Origin: Ectobius pallidus
Taxonomy: Eukaryota; Arthropoda; Insecta; Blattodea; Ectobiidae
DNA: 64,000 nucleotides
Assembly (NCBI GenBank): GCA_964059195.1
Contig: CAXKWD010000006.1
Coordinates: 3,154,530 to 3,218,529 of the forward strand
Reading direction: 5' to 3'
Positions 11,848 through 27,001 of this stretch are shown piece by piece. Each line of letters opens with the position of its first letter. Position 1 is the first letter of the stretch. The position numbers and the translations under genes are program-made. Under the pieces are notes generated by a model. The model worked only from the letters and a program-made list of their open reading frames with translations, did no database searches and was not told the DNA's origin.

Positions 11848-12760
11848 CAACATTTATGTGCTATTCGTTTGTTGTTAGACCACACTACAGTACAGTAAAG
11901 CACAGTACTGTTAAGGAAATGTACAGTTTGCAAAGTTCATGAATAAGTTTTTTCTCTCGTATTTAAATCTCCTCGATGTTTTCTTAACGATTGGGATTCG
12001 TTAAATTTGAAGAAACGAAAGAACACGAAAAGAAAAGTTTCAAGCGTTTTGTAATACACAAGGTATTTTTAGTGTATTTATCTGTTAATGAAGATTTGCC
12101 AAAAAAATTGTTTTTCTTCTTCTTCGCTCATGTGTCAGCAAACTGTTTGTTTGCATTACGTAGAACACTTCGTCTTACGAATGTGATCGTAAGCGCAGAT
12201 CTGTGTTAACAGACTGAGTACAATAAAAGTACATTTTTGTGTTACAAAACGAAAGTTTTCGTTGTTTTATTTTTCTCTTGTTTCTTCAAATTTCATCAAA
12301 TAAAATACGAGAGAAAAGAAGTAACTGCTCAGCATTGCGTATATCTGCTTGATAGTACTGTACGTAATTGTGGTCTAATGGTACATAACAAAAAAAGAAT
12401 GTTTGCTGACATGTGAGCGAAGAAAAAGGGTTGCTGACAAAAAAAAGCAAAAACAAAAAAAGCTAGTTGACAGACCCAGGGGAACCTTCTACCCTACGCA
12501 CTCGAGTCGCACACGCAGACACAGTGCTACAGTGATGTGACATTCGACAATTGCTTTGAATGCTTAGGTGTGCGTCAGAGTCAACGAGCCCGGCAGCTAG
12601 TGGTGTGTCGTCACTCGTGACGTCATATGTTTCACATTTGTCCTTCATTTTTAATGCATTTCCCGACATTTGCGACCCTATGTGTCCTATATCAAATCAC
12701 TTGTTTCAATGCCATCTACGTCACTACGGAGAGTTTTAAACGTTAATAGAAGACACCCTG
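10977..12760. mobile_element. Foldback / long-TIR element, unit 2
   Basis: 1784 bp, same terminal CAGGGTGTCTTC inverted ends and flanking TATA. The loop carries the even-unit variant at about 11729-11752, and the (AG)n tract is at about 11803-11839. The A run in the left loop ends in ATGAATG, as in unit 6. Confidence 0.8.
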
Positions 12761-12764
12761 TATA

Positions 12765-13214
12765 CAATGTGTTATTGTATACCAGGAATAATCTACCAAG
12801 TCAACAACTTAGACAGGACGTACATTCACACAACACAAGAAATAGAAACTTTATTGATGTACCTTTTTACAGGCTATCTAAGTCACTCAAAAGTTATCAT
12901 GTAGTGGGAATGAAATGTTATAATATGCTGTCAATAAGTGTGCTTAATTACCCAGTTGACAAGTTTAAACATAAGCTATATGACTGGTTAGTTGGTCATC
13001 CATTTTATTCCCTAGACGAGTTCTTTGAATTTAGTACTAAATCAATTATCTTTTGATATTTTAATTCTTGGTTGTTTGTAAATTATTTTGTTTATAGTAC
13101 TATTATGTATATATATGTAGGCATGTATTTTAAATGTAAAACTGACTTTGTCTATTGCCTCTTTGTAAGCTTAATGACAATAGAATATTATTATTATTAT
13201 TATTATTATTATTA
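12765..13214 (+). mobile_element. LINE-B 3' fragment with (ATT)n tail, unit 2
   Basis: Same C-terminal ORF2 fragment and stop as unit 1, with one silent-type change near 12930. The (ATT)n tail ends at 13214. Confidence 0.75.
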
Positions 13215-14510
13215 GAACCTGATGACATGTGCAAGATCATACCAGGTTCGGAAGGCTACAAGAGAGCTATAATGAAAGCCTTGGTAATGCGTTCCATACC
13301 AAAAGACATCGAAATGATTCTAAGCAAAATTCGTATTAGGGAGCCAGATGCAAGAGAAAAGCTCATATGATTAAATCATCCATAACACATACTCTCTCAC
13401 AAGAAGAGAGAGGGCTTTTGGCTGAAAGAGTGGATTTTTCTCATGCAAAATATTCTCATGAGGAGGATGAAGTTATTAAGGGGAACTGGAAAAGATTTTC
13501 TCTGCCCATTGAAATCAGTTAAGAAGAGAAAAGCTTAGAATGAGGAATATGAAAAGGGAAGGAGAAAGAGATCATGCTCCAAGATATAATTTCAGGAAAT
13601 GTAAGAGAGTTCAGTATAAAGTTGAAAACACTGAAGAAAGTACTGATAGTGACAGTGATGCAAGTGATTCAGAACCTAATGACATGTGCAAGATCATACC
13701 AGGTTCGGAAGGCTACAAGAGAGTTATAATAAAAGCCTCTGTTAAGCTTTCCATACCAAAAGACATCAAAATGATTCTAAGCAAAATTTGAATTAGGGAG
13801 CCAGATGCAGTATGTCCTGCTCATATGATTGAATCATCCCTAACACATACTCTCTCACAAGAAGAGAGAGGGCTTTTGGCTGAAAGAGGAGTGGATTTTT
13901 CTCATGCAAAATATTCTCATGAGGAGGATGAAGTTATTAAGGGGAACTGGAATAGATTTTCTCTGCCCATTGAAATCAGTTAAGAAGAGAAAAGCTTAGA
14001 ATGAGGAATATGAAAAGGGAAGGAGAAAGAGATCATGCTCCAAGATATAATTTCAGGAAATGTAAGAGAGTTCAGTATAAAGTTGAAAACACTGAAGAAA
14101 GTACTGATAGTGACAGTGATGCAAGTGATTCAGAACCTAATGACATGTGCAAGATCATACCAGGTTCGGAAGGCTACAAGAGAGTTATAATAAAAGCCCC
14201 TGTAATGCTTTCCATACCAAAAGACATCGAAATGATTCTAAGCAAAATTTGAATTAGGGAGCCAGATGCAGTATGTTGAAAACACTGAAAAAAGTACGGA
14301 TAGTGACAGTGATGCAAGTGATTCAGAACCTGATGATATGTGCAAGATCATACCAGGTTCGGAAGGCTACAAGAGAGCTATAATGAAGCCTCGGTAAATC
14401 GTTCCATACCAAAAGACATCGAAATGATTCTAAGCAAAATTCGTATTAGGGAGCCAGATGCAAGAGAAAAGCCCATATGATTAAATCATCCATAACACAT
14501 ACTCTCTCAC
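13215..14510 (+). repeat. 461-bp exon-like tandem array, unit 2
   Basis: Copies start their MRNMKREGERDHAP frame at 13540 and 14001 (period 461). Copy 3 is homogenised to copy 2 as in unit 1. The last partial copy has AAATCG where other units have AATGCG near 14397. Confidence 0.75.
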
Positions 14511-16259
<1,749 letters not shown>

Positions 16260-16571
16260 GATTTACTATAAATCCACACACGACAATAGTAACTCACAAC
16301 TGTTTAATTGCAGGTGTGTCATTCCACATTTGTACAAAGATTAAGATAAAATATTTTCCAAGCAGCGAGAATTTCTCAGTCTGTCCAAAGCATTGAGCCG
16401 AGATATTTTTCCAACATTCTGCTGCGTTATGAGTATCTTGTAGACTGTGACCCGTGATCAACGCATTCCGATCACGTGATCACGTTTCTAGGGAGAAACA
16501 GTGGAGTGCCACCAAATTCGAACGGAATGTTTTATTCACAAAAACGAATTCCACAACCGCAAGCATGTGTT

Positions 16572-19055
16572 TCCCCAGTAGTTGATAAGTATTATAGTGT
16601 TAGGCTAGATAGTCTTAAGAATATAGATGAACTAAGAAACAGACTAAGTTGTATTAATTGGTATGAAATATTTAGTAAAGAAATAGATGTAAATAAATCT
16701 TATAACTTATTCTTAAATATTTTAACTAGAGAGTTTAATGAATGCTGCCCTAGAATAATAAAAAAAAAGGAAAAATAATTCAAAATGCAAGTCAAGAGCA
16801 CTAAAAAACTGGTATACTCCATATCTTAATATAATTAGAATTATGCTTCAAACGTGTCATGATAAATGTAAACAAGACAGCAATTATAGAGACATATATA
16901 ATAGACTAAACAGAATTTATAAAAATGAGATTAAACTGGCAAAGTGCAAGGCAAATGACAAATTTATTCTAAATTCTAATAATAGTTGTAAGGCTGCTTG
17001 GACTGTAATAAAACATGAAATTAATAGTTCAAAATCGAACCATGAAGACATACCAATAGCTCCTAATACGCTCAATGCTCACTTTACTGATCTAAACCCA
17101 ACAGAGGAAGAAAATCATATAACACATCAAAACAACGTAGATCCCATAACTCTATTGTCAAGTTCATTACAAAAAACAAATCTCAATTTTACATGGGACT
17201 TAATTAGCGATGAAAACGTTATAAAAAAGGCAATAAATAAGTTATCCAACTCAAAAGCAGAAGACTTTTAACGCCTCTCAAATTTTGTCATTAAGTCTAT
17301 TTCAAAAGAACTGCAGTTTCCCTTATACATTCTCACTAACAGAATATTAAATCAAGGAATCTTTCCTGACTGTTTAAAAATAACAGTGACCAGGCCAATT
17401 CATAAAAAAGGCGATAGACGAGATCCAAATAATTATCGTCCAATTTCCCTCATTCCGATACTGTCAAAGATAGTGGAAATTTGTTTACATACTCAACTAT
17501 ATTCCTTCTTTGAAAATAATAATTTGATCAGTGATGCACAATATGGATTTAGGTCCAAATTGTCAACAGTAAAAGCAGTCGAAGCCATTGTATCTGAAAT
17601 CCATAATGGTTTTGAAAGTAAGATGTATTCTAGTGCAACCCTATTGGATCTGAGTAAAGCTTTTGATTCCATCTCACATGAAATATTAATCAAAAAGTTG
17701 GAGTTCTATGGAGTTGAAAGGAAGACACTTAATTTAATAATATCTTATCTAAATAATAGAGTGCAAATGGTAAAAGTTAATAATGATGCCTCAGGTTTCC
17801 TACCAATTAAAAAAGGTGTGCCCCAAGGTTCCATACTAGGGCCTTTCCTATTCACGGTTTATATTAACGATCTACCAGCATATCTGCCTTGTAGGACAAT
17901 ATTATATGCAGATGATACTACTATTCTTAACACTCACAGATCCTTGGATGTTATAAAACAAAAAGATGCTTCTATGCTAGAAAAATCTGCTCTCTGGTTA
18001 GAGGCAAATCTGTTAAAACTGAACTCAAATAAAACCGAAAATATTATTTTTAACCTTAATGTTATAAAAGAAGAAAATAAATATGTTAAACTACTTGGAA
18101 TACACATGGACCAAAAACTGATCTGGACAAAGCATATAGAAACTCTATGCAAAAAGCTGGCTCGAGTTACTTTTTTGCTCAATAGACTCAGAGACAATGT
18201 CAGTGAAAACTTAATGCTATTTTCGTACTTTGCCTTCTTTCATTCCCATTTGATATATGGCATACTGCTGTGGGGAAATGCAACTAATACCACACTAGTA
18301 TTTAAGTGGCAGAAAAGAGCACTTAGATGCATTTTGGGATTAAACCCAACAGAGTCATGTAGAGAGCATTTTGCTAACCTGAATATAATGACTGTGCCAG
18401 GACTATATATTTTTAATTGTCTAGTTTATGTAAAGGAAAACCTCTCAGCATTCTCCAATAGGACATCTGTTCATTCACATGACACTAGAAACAGTTACAT
18501 GATTGATCTTCCCTATTCCAGACTATCCAAAACACATAATAGTCATCTTTATTTAAGCTTTCAGTTATTTAATAAACTCCCTAAGAGTTCACACTTAGTG
18601 ACATTGATCAAATTTAAAACTGTTCTAGAATCCTGGATTAAGGGTAAAGCATTTTATTCACTTAAAGAGTTTAACAACTGTGATATGTCCAATTTATTAT
18701 TACGACTGGTATTATAACCTATAGAATAGCTCAATTTGTATCTGCATACCGTCTTAAATTCTCTTTTAAGATCTTTCACTATTGTATTACTCTGATGCAA
18801 ATGTGTAGTGTTCCAATTAATGTATGTTATTTTTAAGTAGTGTGTGGACAGGTAATCAAAAGAATTTTCTGTGATAAAGCAATCTATAGCAGGTGGTATG
18901 ATGCTGTCCATTACAATTCCCTATGACTATTACAGACATAATTGTAAATAATTTTAAATATATTGTAAATACTGTGATAAACAATGACGAAGCCAATTGT
19001 ACCAGGTATTAAACGGCAAATAAAGATTATCTTATCTTATCTTATCTTATCTTAT
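16572..19055 (+). mobile_element. LINE-A, 5'-truncated, unit 2
   Basis: 2484 bp at exactly the same site as in unit 1, with the same 5' end, A-run frameshift, in-frame TAA and TTATC tail. It was therefore amplified with the unit, not inserted independently. Confidence 0.88.
17386..18717 (+). pseudogene. LINE-A reverse transcriptase fragment, unit 2
   Basis: 443 codons as in unit 1, with YADD intact. An Asp-to-Gly change sits just before the IKKGVPQGS block (GAT to GGT, near 17795). It reads through to the same distal stop as unit 1 (CGA, not TGA). Confidence 0.85.
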
Positions 19056-19255
19056 CACTCTTGGAACACTCACGCGATTTTCTCTAGTAGTAGTAGTATT
19101 CCTTCGAGTCGCTTGCGATTCCTGGAAATCCACACGGATTTTCTAGCAAGATTGAGGGTTCACTATCCGTAGAAAATATTTGTTCTTGCTCTATTTTCCA
19201 CTGCTTTATGAACTTCACAGCTCCACCCCCTTCTGTCATTTTTTTTATTGACCCT

Positions 19256-19979
19256 AGTAATACACTGGATGAAACTAAAATAGGAGTAAGAATTGGAGGA
19301 AGAATCATAAATAACATCAGATATGCAGATGACACTACCCTACTTGCAGAGAGCAAGAAAGACTTGGAAGATCTTATAAATAGAGTAAAACAGAAAGTGA
19401 TAAAGCTGGTCTAAAACTAAATGTTAAAAAACTAAAATAATGACATCAGAGAATATTTCGATAAATATCGGCGGCGAAGTACTAACAACAGTAGACAAAA
19501 TTAATTTCTTAGGCACAACATTAAAGATGACTGTAGTAACACAGAAGAAATAAGGAGAAGGATAATTCTTGGAAAGATAGCAATGAAGAGATTAAATAAG
19601 ATTATAAATGACTCAGATATTTCAACTAAACAAAAATAAGAATAATACAGTCTACAGTGTTTCCTGTGGTATTATATGGTAGTGAAATTTGGACATTAAG
19701 GAAAGCAGAGAGGAAAAAATTAGATGGTTTGAGATATGGGTATGGAGGAAACTATTAAAGATAACATGGACTGAAAGGACTAATACATCAATCTTAGACG
19801 TTATAACACCAGATTTGCCACTGGAAGCATTAACTGTGAGAGGAAAACTAATGTATTTTGGACATATCATGAGAAATACACAATCATTAGAGAAGGACAC
19901 GGAGGAAAGAATACACGGAGACGCCGTGCTTGCGGTGTTGTATGGGAAACAGATGAAGCCAATGACCACGCCCCCTTAA
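19256..19979 (+). pseudogene. RTE-like reverse transcriptase remnant, spanning units 2 and 3
   Basis: Same sequence type as at 9341-10064, including the missing base at TTAGATGG and the contracted TGAAAGGAC. Confidence 0.8.
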
Positions 19980-20891
19980 GGGACCAAAAAGGAGGCTTGC
20001 TATATACAATAGCACACAAATACTCCGAAGTTTCACGGGTTATAACAACGTAACGGTAGGGAAAATATGTAATATCCCAATTTCATATATTAACTACATA
20101 CTCTGACATCATAATAATCCCGGTAGTAAGCATTAACCTATCTCAGAAGAGCCAAAAATGTAACTTTCAAATGAGCAACTTTACATGTGCGAGTCATTGA
20201 CATTAGCAGCCTAGTGTAAAATACAAGTAAATTATGCTTAGCAATTATACCCATATTCATTCATCCCAAAAATTGATTATTTTCAGTACCTAAATTTTAC
20301 AAAATTATTAATTTTTAAGGTAAGTTCCTAGCATAGAATTTAAGTATTTTTGTTTACCTTAAATTTAATTTCTTCAATATTGTTCAATATGTACTTGTCA
20401 AAATTCAAAATTCAAAAACTATAATGAAAGATGTAATATAAATAACTTCAATAGAATTTATTGGTCTTGTGGAGGGTGGAAAAAGGTACAATTTCTCGCC
20501 TGTTCGTAGACTTCTGCGCACGTTTTGGCCTCCATAAAGAATTAATATGAAACATCTCCATTATTGCCATTAGAGAATCAATAATTTATTGCTGTGTTGA
20601 AAATTAATCTATATGCACCTTAGAAGAGCAATATCCTGCGTTTTTGTTGTTGGGTTTCGTAAGCTTAATATTGTAATTCAATATTTCATCAATGTTAACT
20701 GTATTTTCTTTTTGTATTGATTTTATATGTAAATGTCTATTATTGTAAAATTAATTGTAAAAATTTTGACGTGTCCTATAACATGTACATGTTCGACGGA
20801 CTAAATAAAATTCTATTCTATTCTATTTGTTATGTTCCCTTGTTAGGTTCCTGTATGTATCTTCTATACATTTATTTCCATGTTTATTATA

Positions 20892-21708
20892 CAGGGTGTC
20901 TTCTATTGACGTTTAAAACTCTCTGTAGTGACGTAGATGACATTGAAACAAGTGATTTGATATAGGACACATAGGGTCGCAAATGTCGGGAAATGCCTTA
21001 AAAATGAAGGACAAATGTGAAACATATGACGTCACGAGTGACGACACACCTCTAGCTGCCGGGCTCGTTGACTCCGACGCACACCTAAGCATTCAAAGCA
21101 ATTGTCGAATGTCACATCACTGTAGCACTGTGTCTGCGTGTGCGACTCGAGTGCGAAGCGTTGAAGGTTCCCCTGGGTCTGTCAACTAGCTTTTTTTGTT
21201 TTTGCTTTTTTTTTTTTTTTGTCAGCAACCCTTTTTCTTCGCTCACATGTCAGCAAACATTCTTTTTCTGTTATGTACAATTAGACCACAATTACATACA
21301 GTACTGTCAAGCAGATGTATGCAAAGCTGAGCAATTACTTCTTTTCTCTCGTATTTTATTTGATTAAATTTGAAGATTGAAGAGAAAAATAAAACAAAGA
21401 AAACGTGCGTTTTGTAACACATAAATGTATTTTTACTATACTCAGTCTGTTAACACAGATCTGCCACAAAAAAAAGAATGTTTTGTTTTACATCAACATT
21501 AGACCACAATAATTATGTACAGGAGAGTACTGTTAAGTAGGTGTATGCAAAGTTCAGGAATACCGTATTTTTTGTGTCTTGTACAGTACTGTGTTTTATT
21601 TTGTTTTTGAAGAATCAACACACATAATACAGTATCGGTACCGCGCGTTTTTTAACACACACAGTTAGTTTTATCGTTCTCAGTCTGTTAACAAAGATGT
21701 GCCATAGA

Positions 21709-21754
<46 letters not shown>

Positions 21755-22667
21755 CAACATTTATGTGCTATTCGTTTGTTGTTAGACCACACTACAGTAC
21801 AGTAAAGCACAGTACTGTTAAGGAAATGTACAGTTTGCAAAGTTCATGAATAAGTTTTTTCTCTCGTATTTAAATCTCCTCGATGTTTTCTTAACGATTG
21901 GGATTCGTTAAATTTGAAGAAACGAAAGAACACGAAAAGAAAAGTTTCAAGCGTTTTGTAATACACAAGGTATTTTTAGTGTATTTATCTGTTAATGAAG
22001 ATTTGCCAAAAAAATTGTTTTTCTTCTTCTTCGCTCATGTGTCAGCAAACTGTTTGTTTGCATTACGTAGAACACTTCGTCTTACGAATGTGATCGTAAG
22101 CGCAGATCTGTGTTAACAGACTGAGTACAATAAAAGTACATTTTTGTGTTACAAAACGAAAGTTTTCGTTGTTTTATTTTTCTCTTGTTTCTTCAAATTT
22201 CATCAAATAAAATACGAGAGAAAAGAAGTAACTGCTCAGCATTGCGTATATCTGCTTGATAGTACTGTACGTAATTGTGGTCTAATGGTACATAACAAAA
22301 AAAGAATGTTTGCTGACATGTGAGCGAAGAAAAAGGGTTGCTGACAAAAAAAAGCAAAAACAAAAAAAGCTAGTTGACAGACCCAGGGGAACCTTCTACC
22401 CTACGCACTCGAGTCGCACACGCAGACACAGTGCTACAGTGATGTGACATTCGACAATTGCTTTGAATGCTTAGGTGTGCGTCGGAGTCAACGAGCCCGG
22501 CAGCTAGTGGTGTGTCGTCACTCGTGACGTCATATGTTTCACATTTGTCCTTCATTTTTAATGCATTTCCCGACATTTGCGACCCTATGTGTCCTATATC
22601 AAATCACTTGTTTCAATGCCATCTACGTCACTACGGAGAGTTTTAAACGTTAATAGAAGACACCCTG
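20892..22667. mobile_element. Foldback / long-TIR element, unit 3
   Basis: 1776 bp, the same length as in unit 1, with the odd-unit loop variant (GCGCG and CACACAG, near 21644-21667). The right arm reads GTCGGAG near 22482, matching the left arm, where units 1, 2, 6 and 7 read GTCAGAG. Confidence 0.8.
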
Positions 22668-22671
22668 TATA

Positions 22672-23109
22672 CAATGTGTTATTGTATACCAGGAATAATC
22701 TACCAAGTCAACAACTTAGACAGGACGTACATTCACACAACACAAGAAATAGAAACTTTATTGATGTACCTTTTTACAGGCTATCTAAGTCACTCAAAAG
22801 TTATCATGTAGTGGGAATGAAATGTTATAATATGCTATCAATAAGTGTGCTTAATTACCCAGTTGACAAGTTTAAACATAAGCTATATGACTGGTTAGTT
22901 GGTCATCCATTTTATTCCCTAGACGAGTTCTTTGAATTTAGTACTAAATCAATTATCTTTTGATATTTTAATTCTTGGTTGTTTGTAAATTATTTTGTTT
23001 ATAGTACTATTATGTATATATATGTAGGCATGTATTTTAAATGTAAAACTGACTTTGTCTATTGCCTCTTTGTAAGCTTAATGACAATAGAATATTATTA
23101 TTATTATTA
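22672..23109 (+). mobile_element. LINE-B 3' fragment with shortened (ATT)n tail, unit 3
   Basis: Same coding remnant as unit 1, but with the shortest (ATT)n tail in the array (four repeats fewer than unit 1). Confidence 0.75.
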
Positions 23110-24405
23110 GAACCTGATGACATGTGCAAGATCATACCAGGTTCGGAAGGCTACAAGAGAGCTATAATGAAAGCCTTGGTAATGCGTTCCATACCAAAAG
23201 ACATCGAAATGATTCTAAGCAAAATTCGAATTAGGGAGCCAGATGCAAGAGAAAAGCTCATATGATTAAATCATCCATAACACATACTCTCTCACAAGAA
23301 GAGAGAGGGCTTTTGGCTGAAAGAGTGGATTTTTCTCATGCAAAATATTCTCATGAGGAGGATGAAGTTATTAAGGGGAACTGGAAAAGATTTTCTCCGC
23401 CCATTGAAATCAGTTAAGAAGAGAAAAGCTTAGAATGAGGAATATGAAAAGGGAAGGAGAAAGAGATCATGCTCCAAGATATAATTTCAGGAAATGTAAG
23501 AGAGTTCAGTATAAAGTTGAAAACACTGAAGAAAGTACTGATAGTGACAGTGATGCAAGTGATTCAGAACCTAATGACATGTGCAAGATCATACCAGGTT
23601 CGGAAGGCTACAAGAGAGTTATAATAAAAGCCTCTGTTAAGCTTTCCATACCAAAAGACATCAAAATGATTCTAAGCAAAATTTGAATTAGGGAGCCAGA
23701 TGCAGTATGTCCTGCTCATATGATTGAATCATCCCTAACACATACTCTCTCACAAGAAGAGAGAGGGCTTTTGGCTGAAAGAGGAGTGGATTTCTCTCAT
23801 GCAAAATATACTCGTGAGAAGGTTGAACTTATAAAGGAGAACTGGAACAGATTTTCTCTGCCCATTGAAATCAGTTAAGAAGAGAAAAGCTTAGAATGAG
23901 GAATATGAAAAGAAAAGGAGAAAGAGATCATGCTCCAAAATATGATTTCAGGAAATGTAAGAGACTTCAGTATAAAGTTGAAGACAATGAAGGAAGTACT
24001 GATAGTGACAGTGATGCAAGTGATTCAGAACCTGATGACATGTGCACGATCATACCAGGTTCGGAAGGCTACAAGAGAGGTATAATGAAAGCCTCTGTAA
24101 TGCTTTCCATACCAAAAGACATCGAAATGATTCTAAGCAAAATTTGAATTAGGGAGCCAGATGCAGTATGTTGAAAACACTGAAAAAAGTACGGATAGTG
24201 ACAGTGATGCAAGTGATTCAGAACCTGATGATATGTGCAAGATCATACCAGGTTCGGAAGGCTACAAGAGAGCTATAATGAAGCCTCGGTAATGCGTTCC
24301 ATACCAAAAGACATCGAAATGATTCTAAGCAAAATTCGTATTAGGGAGCCAGATGCAAGAGAAAAGCCCATATGATTAAATCATCCATAACACATACTCT
24401 CTCAC
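23110..24405 (+). repeat. 461-bp exon-like tandem array with diverged third copy, unit 3
   Basis: Copy 3 begins MRNMKRKGERDHAP at 23896 and is diverged from copy 2 (EDNEGS, DDMCTIIPG, YKRGIMKAS), as in units 4 and 7. Upstream of it the segment reads YTREKVELIKENWNRFS, where copy 2-type repeats read YSHEEDEVIKGNWNRFS. Copy 1 here has CGA at the codon that is TGA in copies 2 and 3, which suggests the TGA arose by a C-to-T change. Confidence 0.75.
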
Positions 24406-26486
24406 AGTTTGTTACAGATGTCAAACTTGAAAGCTCTTTCCCCTGTATGTGTAAGCAGATGAGTTTTCAGATAATTATTTCGGAAATGTTTCCTTACACA
24501 CATCGCACCTGATAGGTTTTCCTACTGTATGTGTAACTAGATGAGTTATGAGGTACCTCTTCGAGAAAAAAATTTGTCACAGACACCACACTTTTAAGCC
24601 TTTTCTCCTGTATGTGTAAGCAAATGTCTTTTGAGAGCACATCTATAAGAAAATAGTTAGTTACACACATCACATTTGTATGGTTTCTCTCCTGTATGTT
24701 TAATCTGGTGGATTTTGAGAGCACTTCTATCAGAAAATCGTTTGTTACAGACATCACATTTGAAAGGTTTTTCTCCTGTATGTATACGCATATGAGTTTT
24801 GAGATTACACCTATGAGTAAATGTTTTGTTACAGATGTCACACTGGAAAGCTCTTTCCTTTGTGTGTGTAAGCAAATGAGTTTTGAGACGAAAACTATGA
24901 GAAAATCGTTTGCTACACACATCACACTTGTAAACTTTTTCTCCTGTAGGTGATAGCAGATGACTTTTGAGAGCAAATTTATAAGAAAATCGTTTGTTAC
25001 ACACATCACATTTGAATGGTTTTTCTCCTGTATGTGTAAGCAGGTGATGTTTGTGAGTACTACTATCAGAAAATCGTTTGTTACAGACATCGCATATGAA
25101 TGGTTTTTCTCCTGTATGTGTATGCAAATGAGTTTTGAGATAGCTCTTTGAGTAAATGTTTTGTTGCAGAAATCACACTTGAAAGCTCTTTTATTTGTAT
25201 GTGTAAGCAGATGAGTTTTGAGATTAATTGCAAAAGAAAATGCTTTGTTACATACATCACAATTGAAAGGTTTTTCTCCTGAATGTATAAGCAAATGAGA
25301 TTTGAGGTAAACACTTTGAAAAAATCGTTTGCTACACAAATCGCACTTGTAAGCTTTTTCTCCTGTATGTACAAGCATATGTCTTTGAAGAACACATCTA
25401 TAAGAAAATCGTTTGTTACAGACATCACATATGAATGGTTTTTCTCCTGTATGTGTACGAAGATGACTTTTGAGAGGACTTGTATGTGAAAATCGTTTCT
25501 TACAAACATCACATATGAATGGTCTTTCTCCTGTATGTGTACGCAGATGACTTTTGAGATTAAATCTTTGCGTAAATGTTTTGTTACAAATATCACTCTT
25601 GAAAGATTTTTCACCTGTATGTGTAACCAGATGAGATTTGACGTGACTACTTTGAGAAAATCGTTTGTTACACACATCACACTTGTAATTTTTTTCTCCT
25701 GTATGTGTGAGCAGATGAGTTTTGAGAATAGTCTTACGAGAAAATGTTTTGTTACAGGCATCACACTTCAATGTTTCTTTTTCCTGTATGTGTAAGCAGA
25801 TGAGTTTTGAGACTACCTCTTTGAGAAAATTTTTTGGTACAGACATCACACTTGAAATATTTCCCCCCTGTATGTATAAGCAGATGCTTTTTGAGATTAC
25901 CTCTATGAGAAAATGTTTTGGTACAGACATCACACTTGTAATTTTTTTCTCCTGTATGTGTAAGCAGATGAGTTTTGAGAGTACTCTTATGAGCTATGCT
26001 GTACGAGTATGATGATGACTTATTTTGGAATTGGTCTTTGTAAGAGAATCATATGACTGGAATTGTTTTTCACTAATCACATCCTGGTTTTCATGTTCTC
26101 TTACATAAGGAGGTTGAGAATCATTTTGGTCGGAAAGCAATGTCTCCAAACCTTGAACTGTGTTGGATAACGGAGAATCAGTTTTCAAACAGGTCTATAT
26201 TCTCAACTTTGTTTGGAAATTTCTTTACCAAATCGAAGGTCACAGGTCTACTTTTTTGGTATTCATTATTTCCTTTAACAAACGTATCTGAAATTTCGCC
26301 ACACTCTGTCGATGTCTGTAACTTTGGAACTGTTGCAACATTTGGGTCTATATCCTCACTTTTAATTTGGCGTGTCGCTACTAAATTGAAGGTTAAGGGT
26401 GTATCCTCACACTTAACAGTATGTTCGTGTTTTTCACATTGGGATTGTCTTATTACTTTTTCGCCACATTGTAATGTTGGACATTG
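24406..26486 (-). pseudogene. C2H2 zinc-finger pseudogene, long array, start codon lost, unit 3
   Basis: Long array. Fingers 3-9 read in one frame, the finger-10 break shifts the frame, and fingers 11-15 follow in the second frame before a stop in finger 16. Finger 5 lacks the 1-bp deletion seen in units 1, 2, 5 and 6, but still has Ser for its first Cys. Finger 12 ends LLSPTGEK, losing its last zinc-binding His, as in unit 7. At about 26478-26486 a small rearrangement (GTTGGACATTGATT) removes the normal start codon; an ATG remains nearby but is out of frame. Confidence 0.85.
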
Positions 26487-27001
26487 ATTTACTATAAATC
26501 CACACACGACAATAGTAACTCACAACTGTTTAATTGCAGGTGTGTCATTCCACATTTGTACAAAGATTAAGATAAAATATTTTCCAAGCAGCGAGAATTT
26601 CTCAGTCTGTCCAAAGCATTGAGCCGAGATATTTTTCCAACATTCTGCTGCGTTATGAGTATCTTGTAGACTGTGACCCGTGATCAACGCATTCCGATCA
26701 CGTGATCACGTTTCTAGGGAGAAATAGTGGAGTGCCACCAAATTCGAACGGAATGTTTTATTCACAAAAACGAATTCCACAACCGCAAGCATGTGTTCTG
26801 CCACTCTTGGAACACTCACGCGATTTTCTCTAGTAGTAGTAGTATTCCTTCGAGTCGCTTGCGATTCCTGGAAATCCACACGGATTTTCTAGCAAGATTG
26901 AGGGTTCACTATCCGTAGAAAATATTTGATCTTGCTCTATTTTCCACTGCTTTATGAACTTCACATCTCCACCCCCTTCTGTCATTTTTTTTATTGACCC
27001 T
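26487..27001. other. Uninterrupted zinc-finger 5' flank with empty LINE-A site, unit 3
   Basis: The sequence ATGTGTTCTGCCACTCTTGG at 26791-26810 is continuous here. In five other units LINE-A lies between GTGTT and CACTC. The segment is therefore the pre-insertion allele, or a copy that never received the insert. No reading frame of interest was seen. Confidence 0.85.

Noticed and set aside
24494..25933. A single 479-residue protein spanning the zinc-finger region of unit 3
   Set aside because: Only its middle part is in the zinc-finger frame. Its two ends are out-of-frame readings of fingers, recognisable by repeated SKLICLHIQEK-type strings, caused by frameshifts in the finger 2-3 linker and finger 10.
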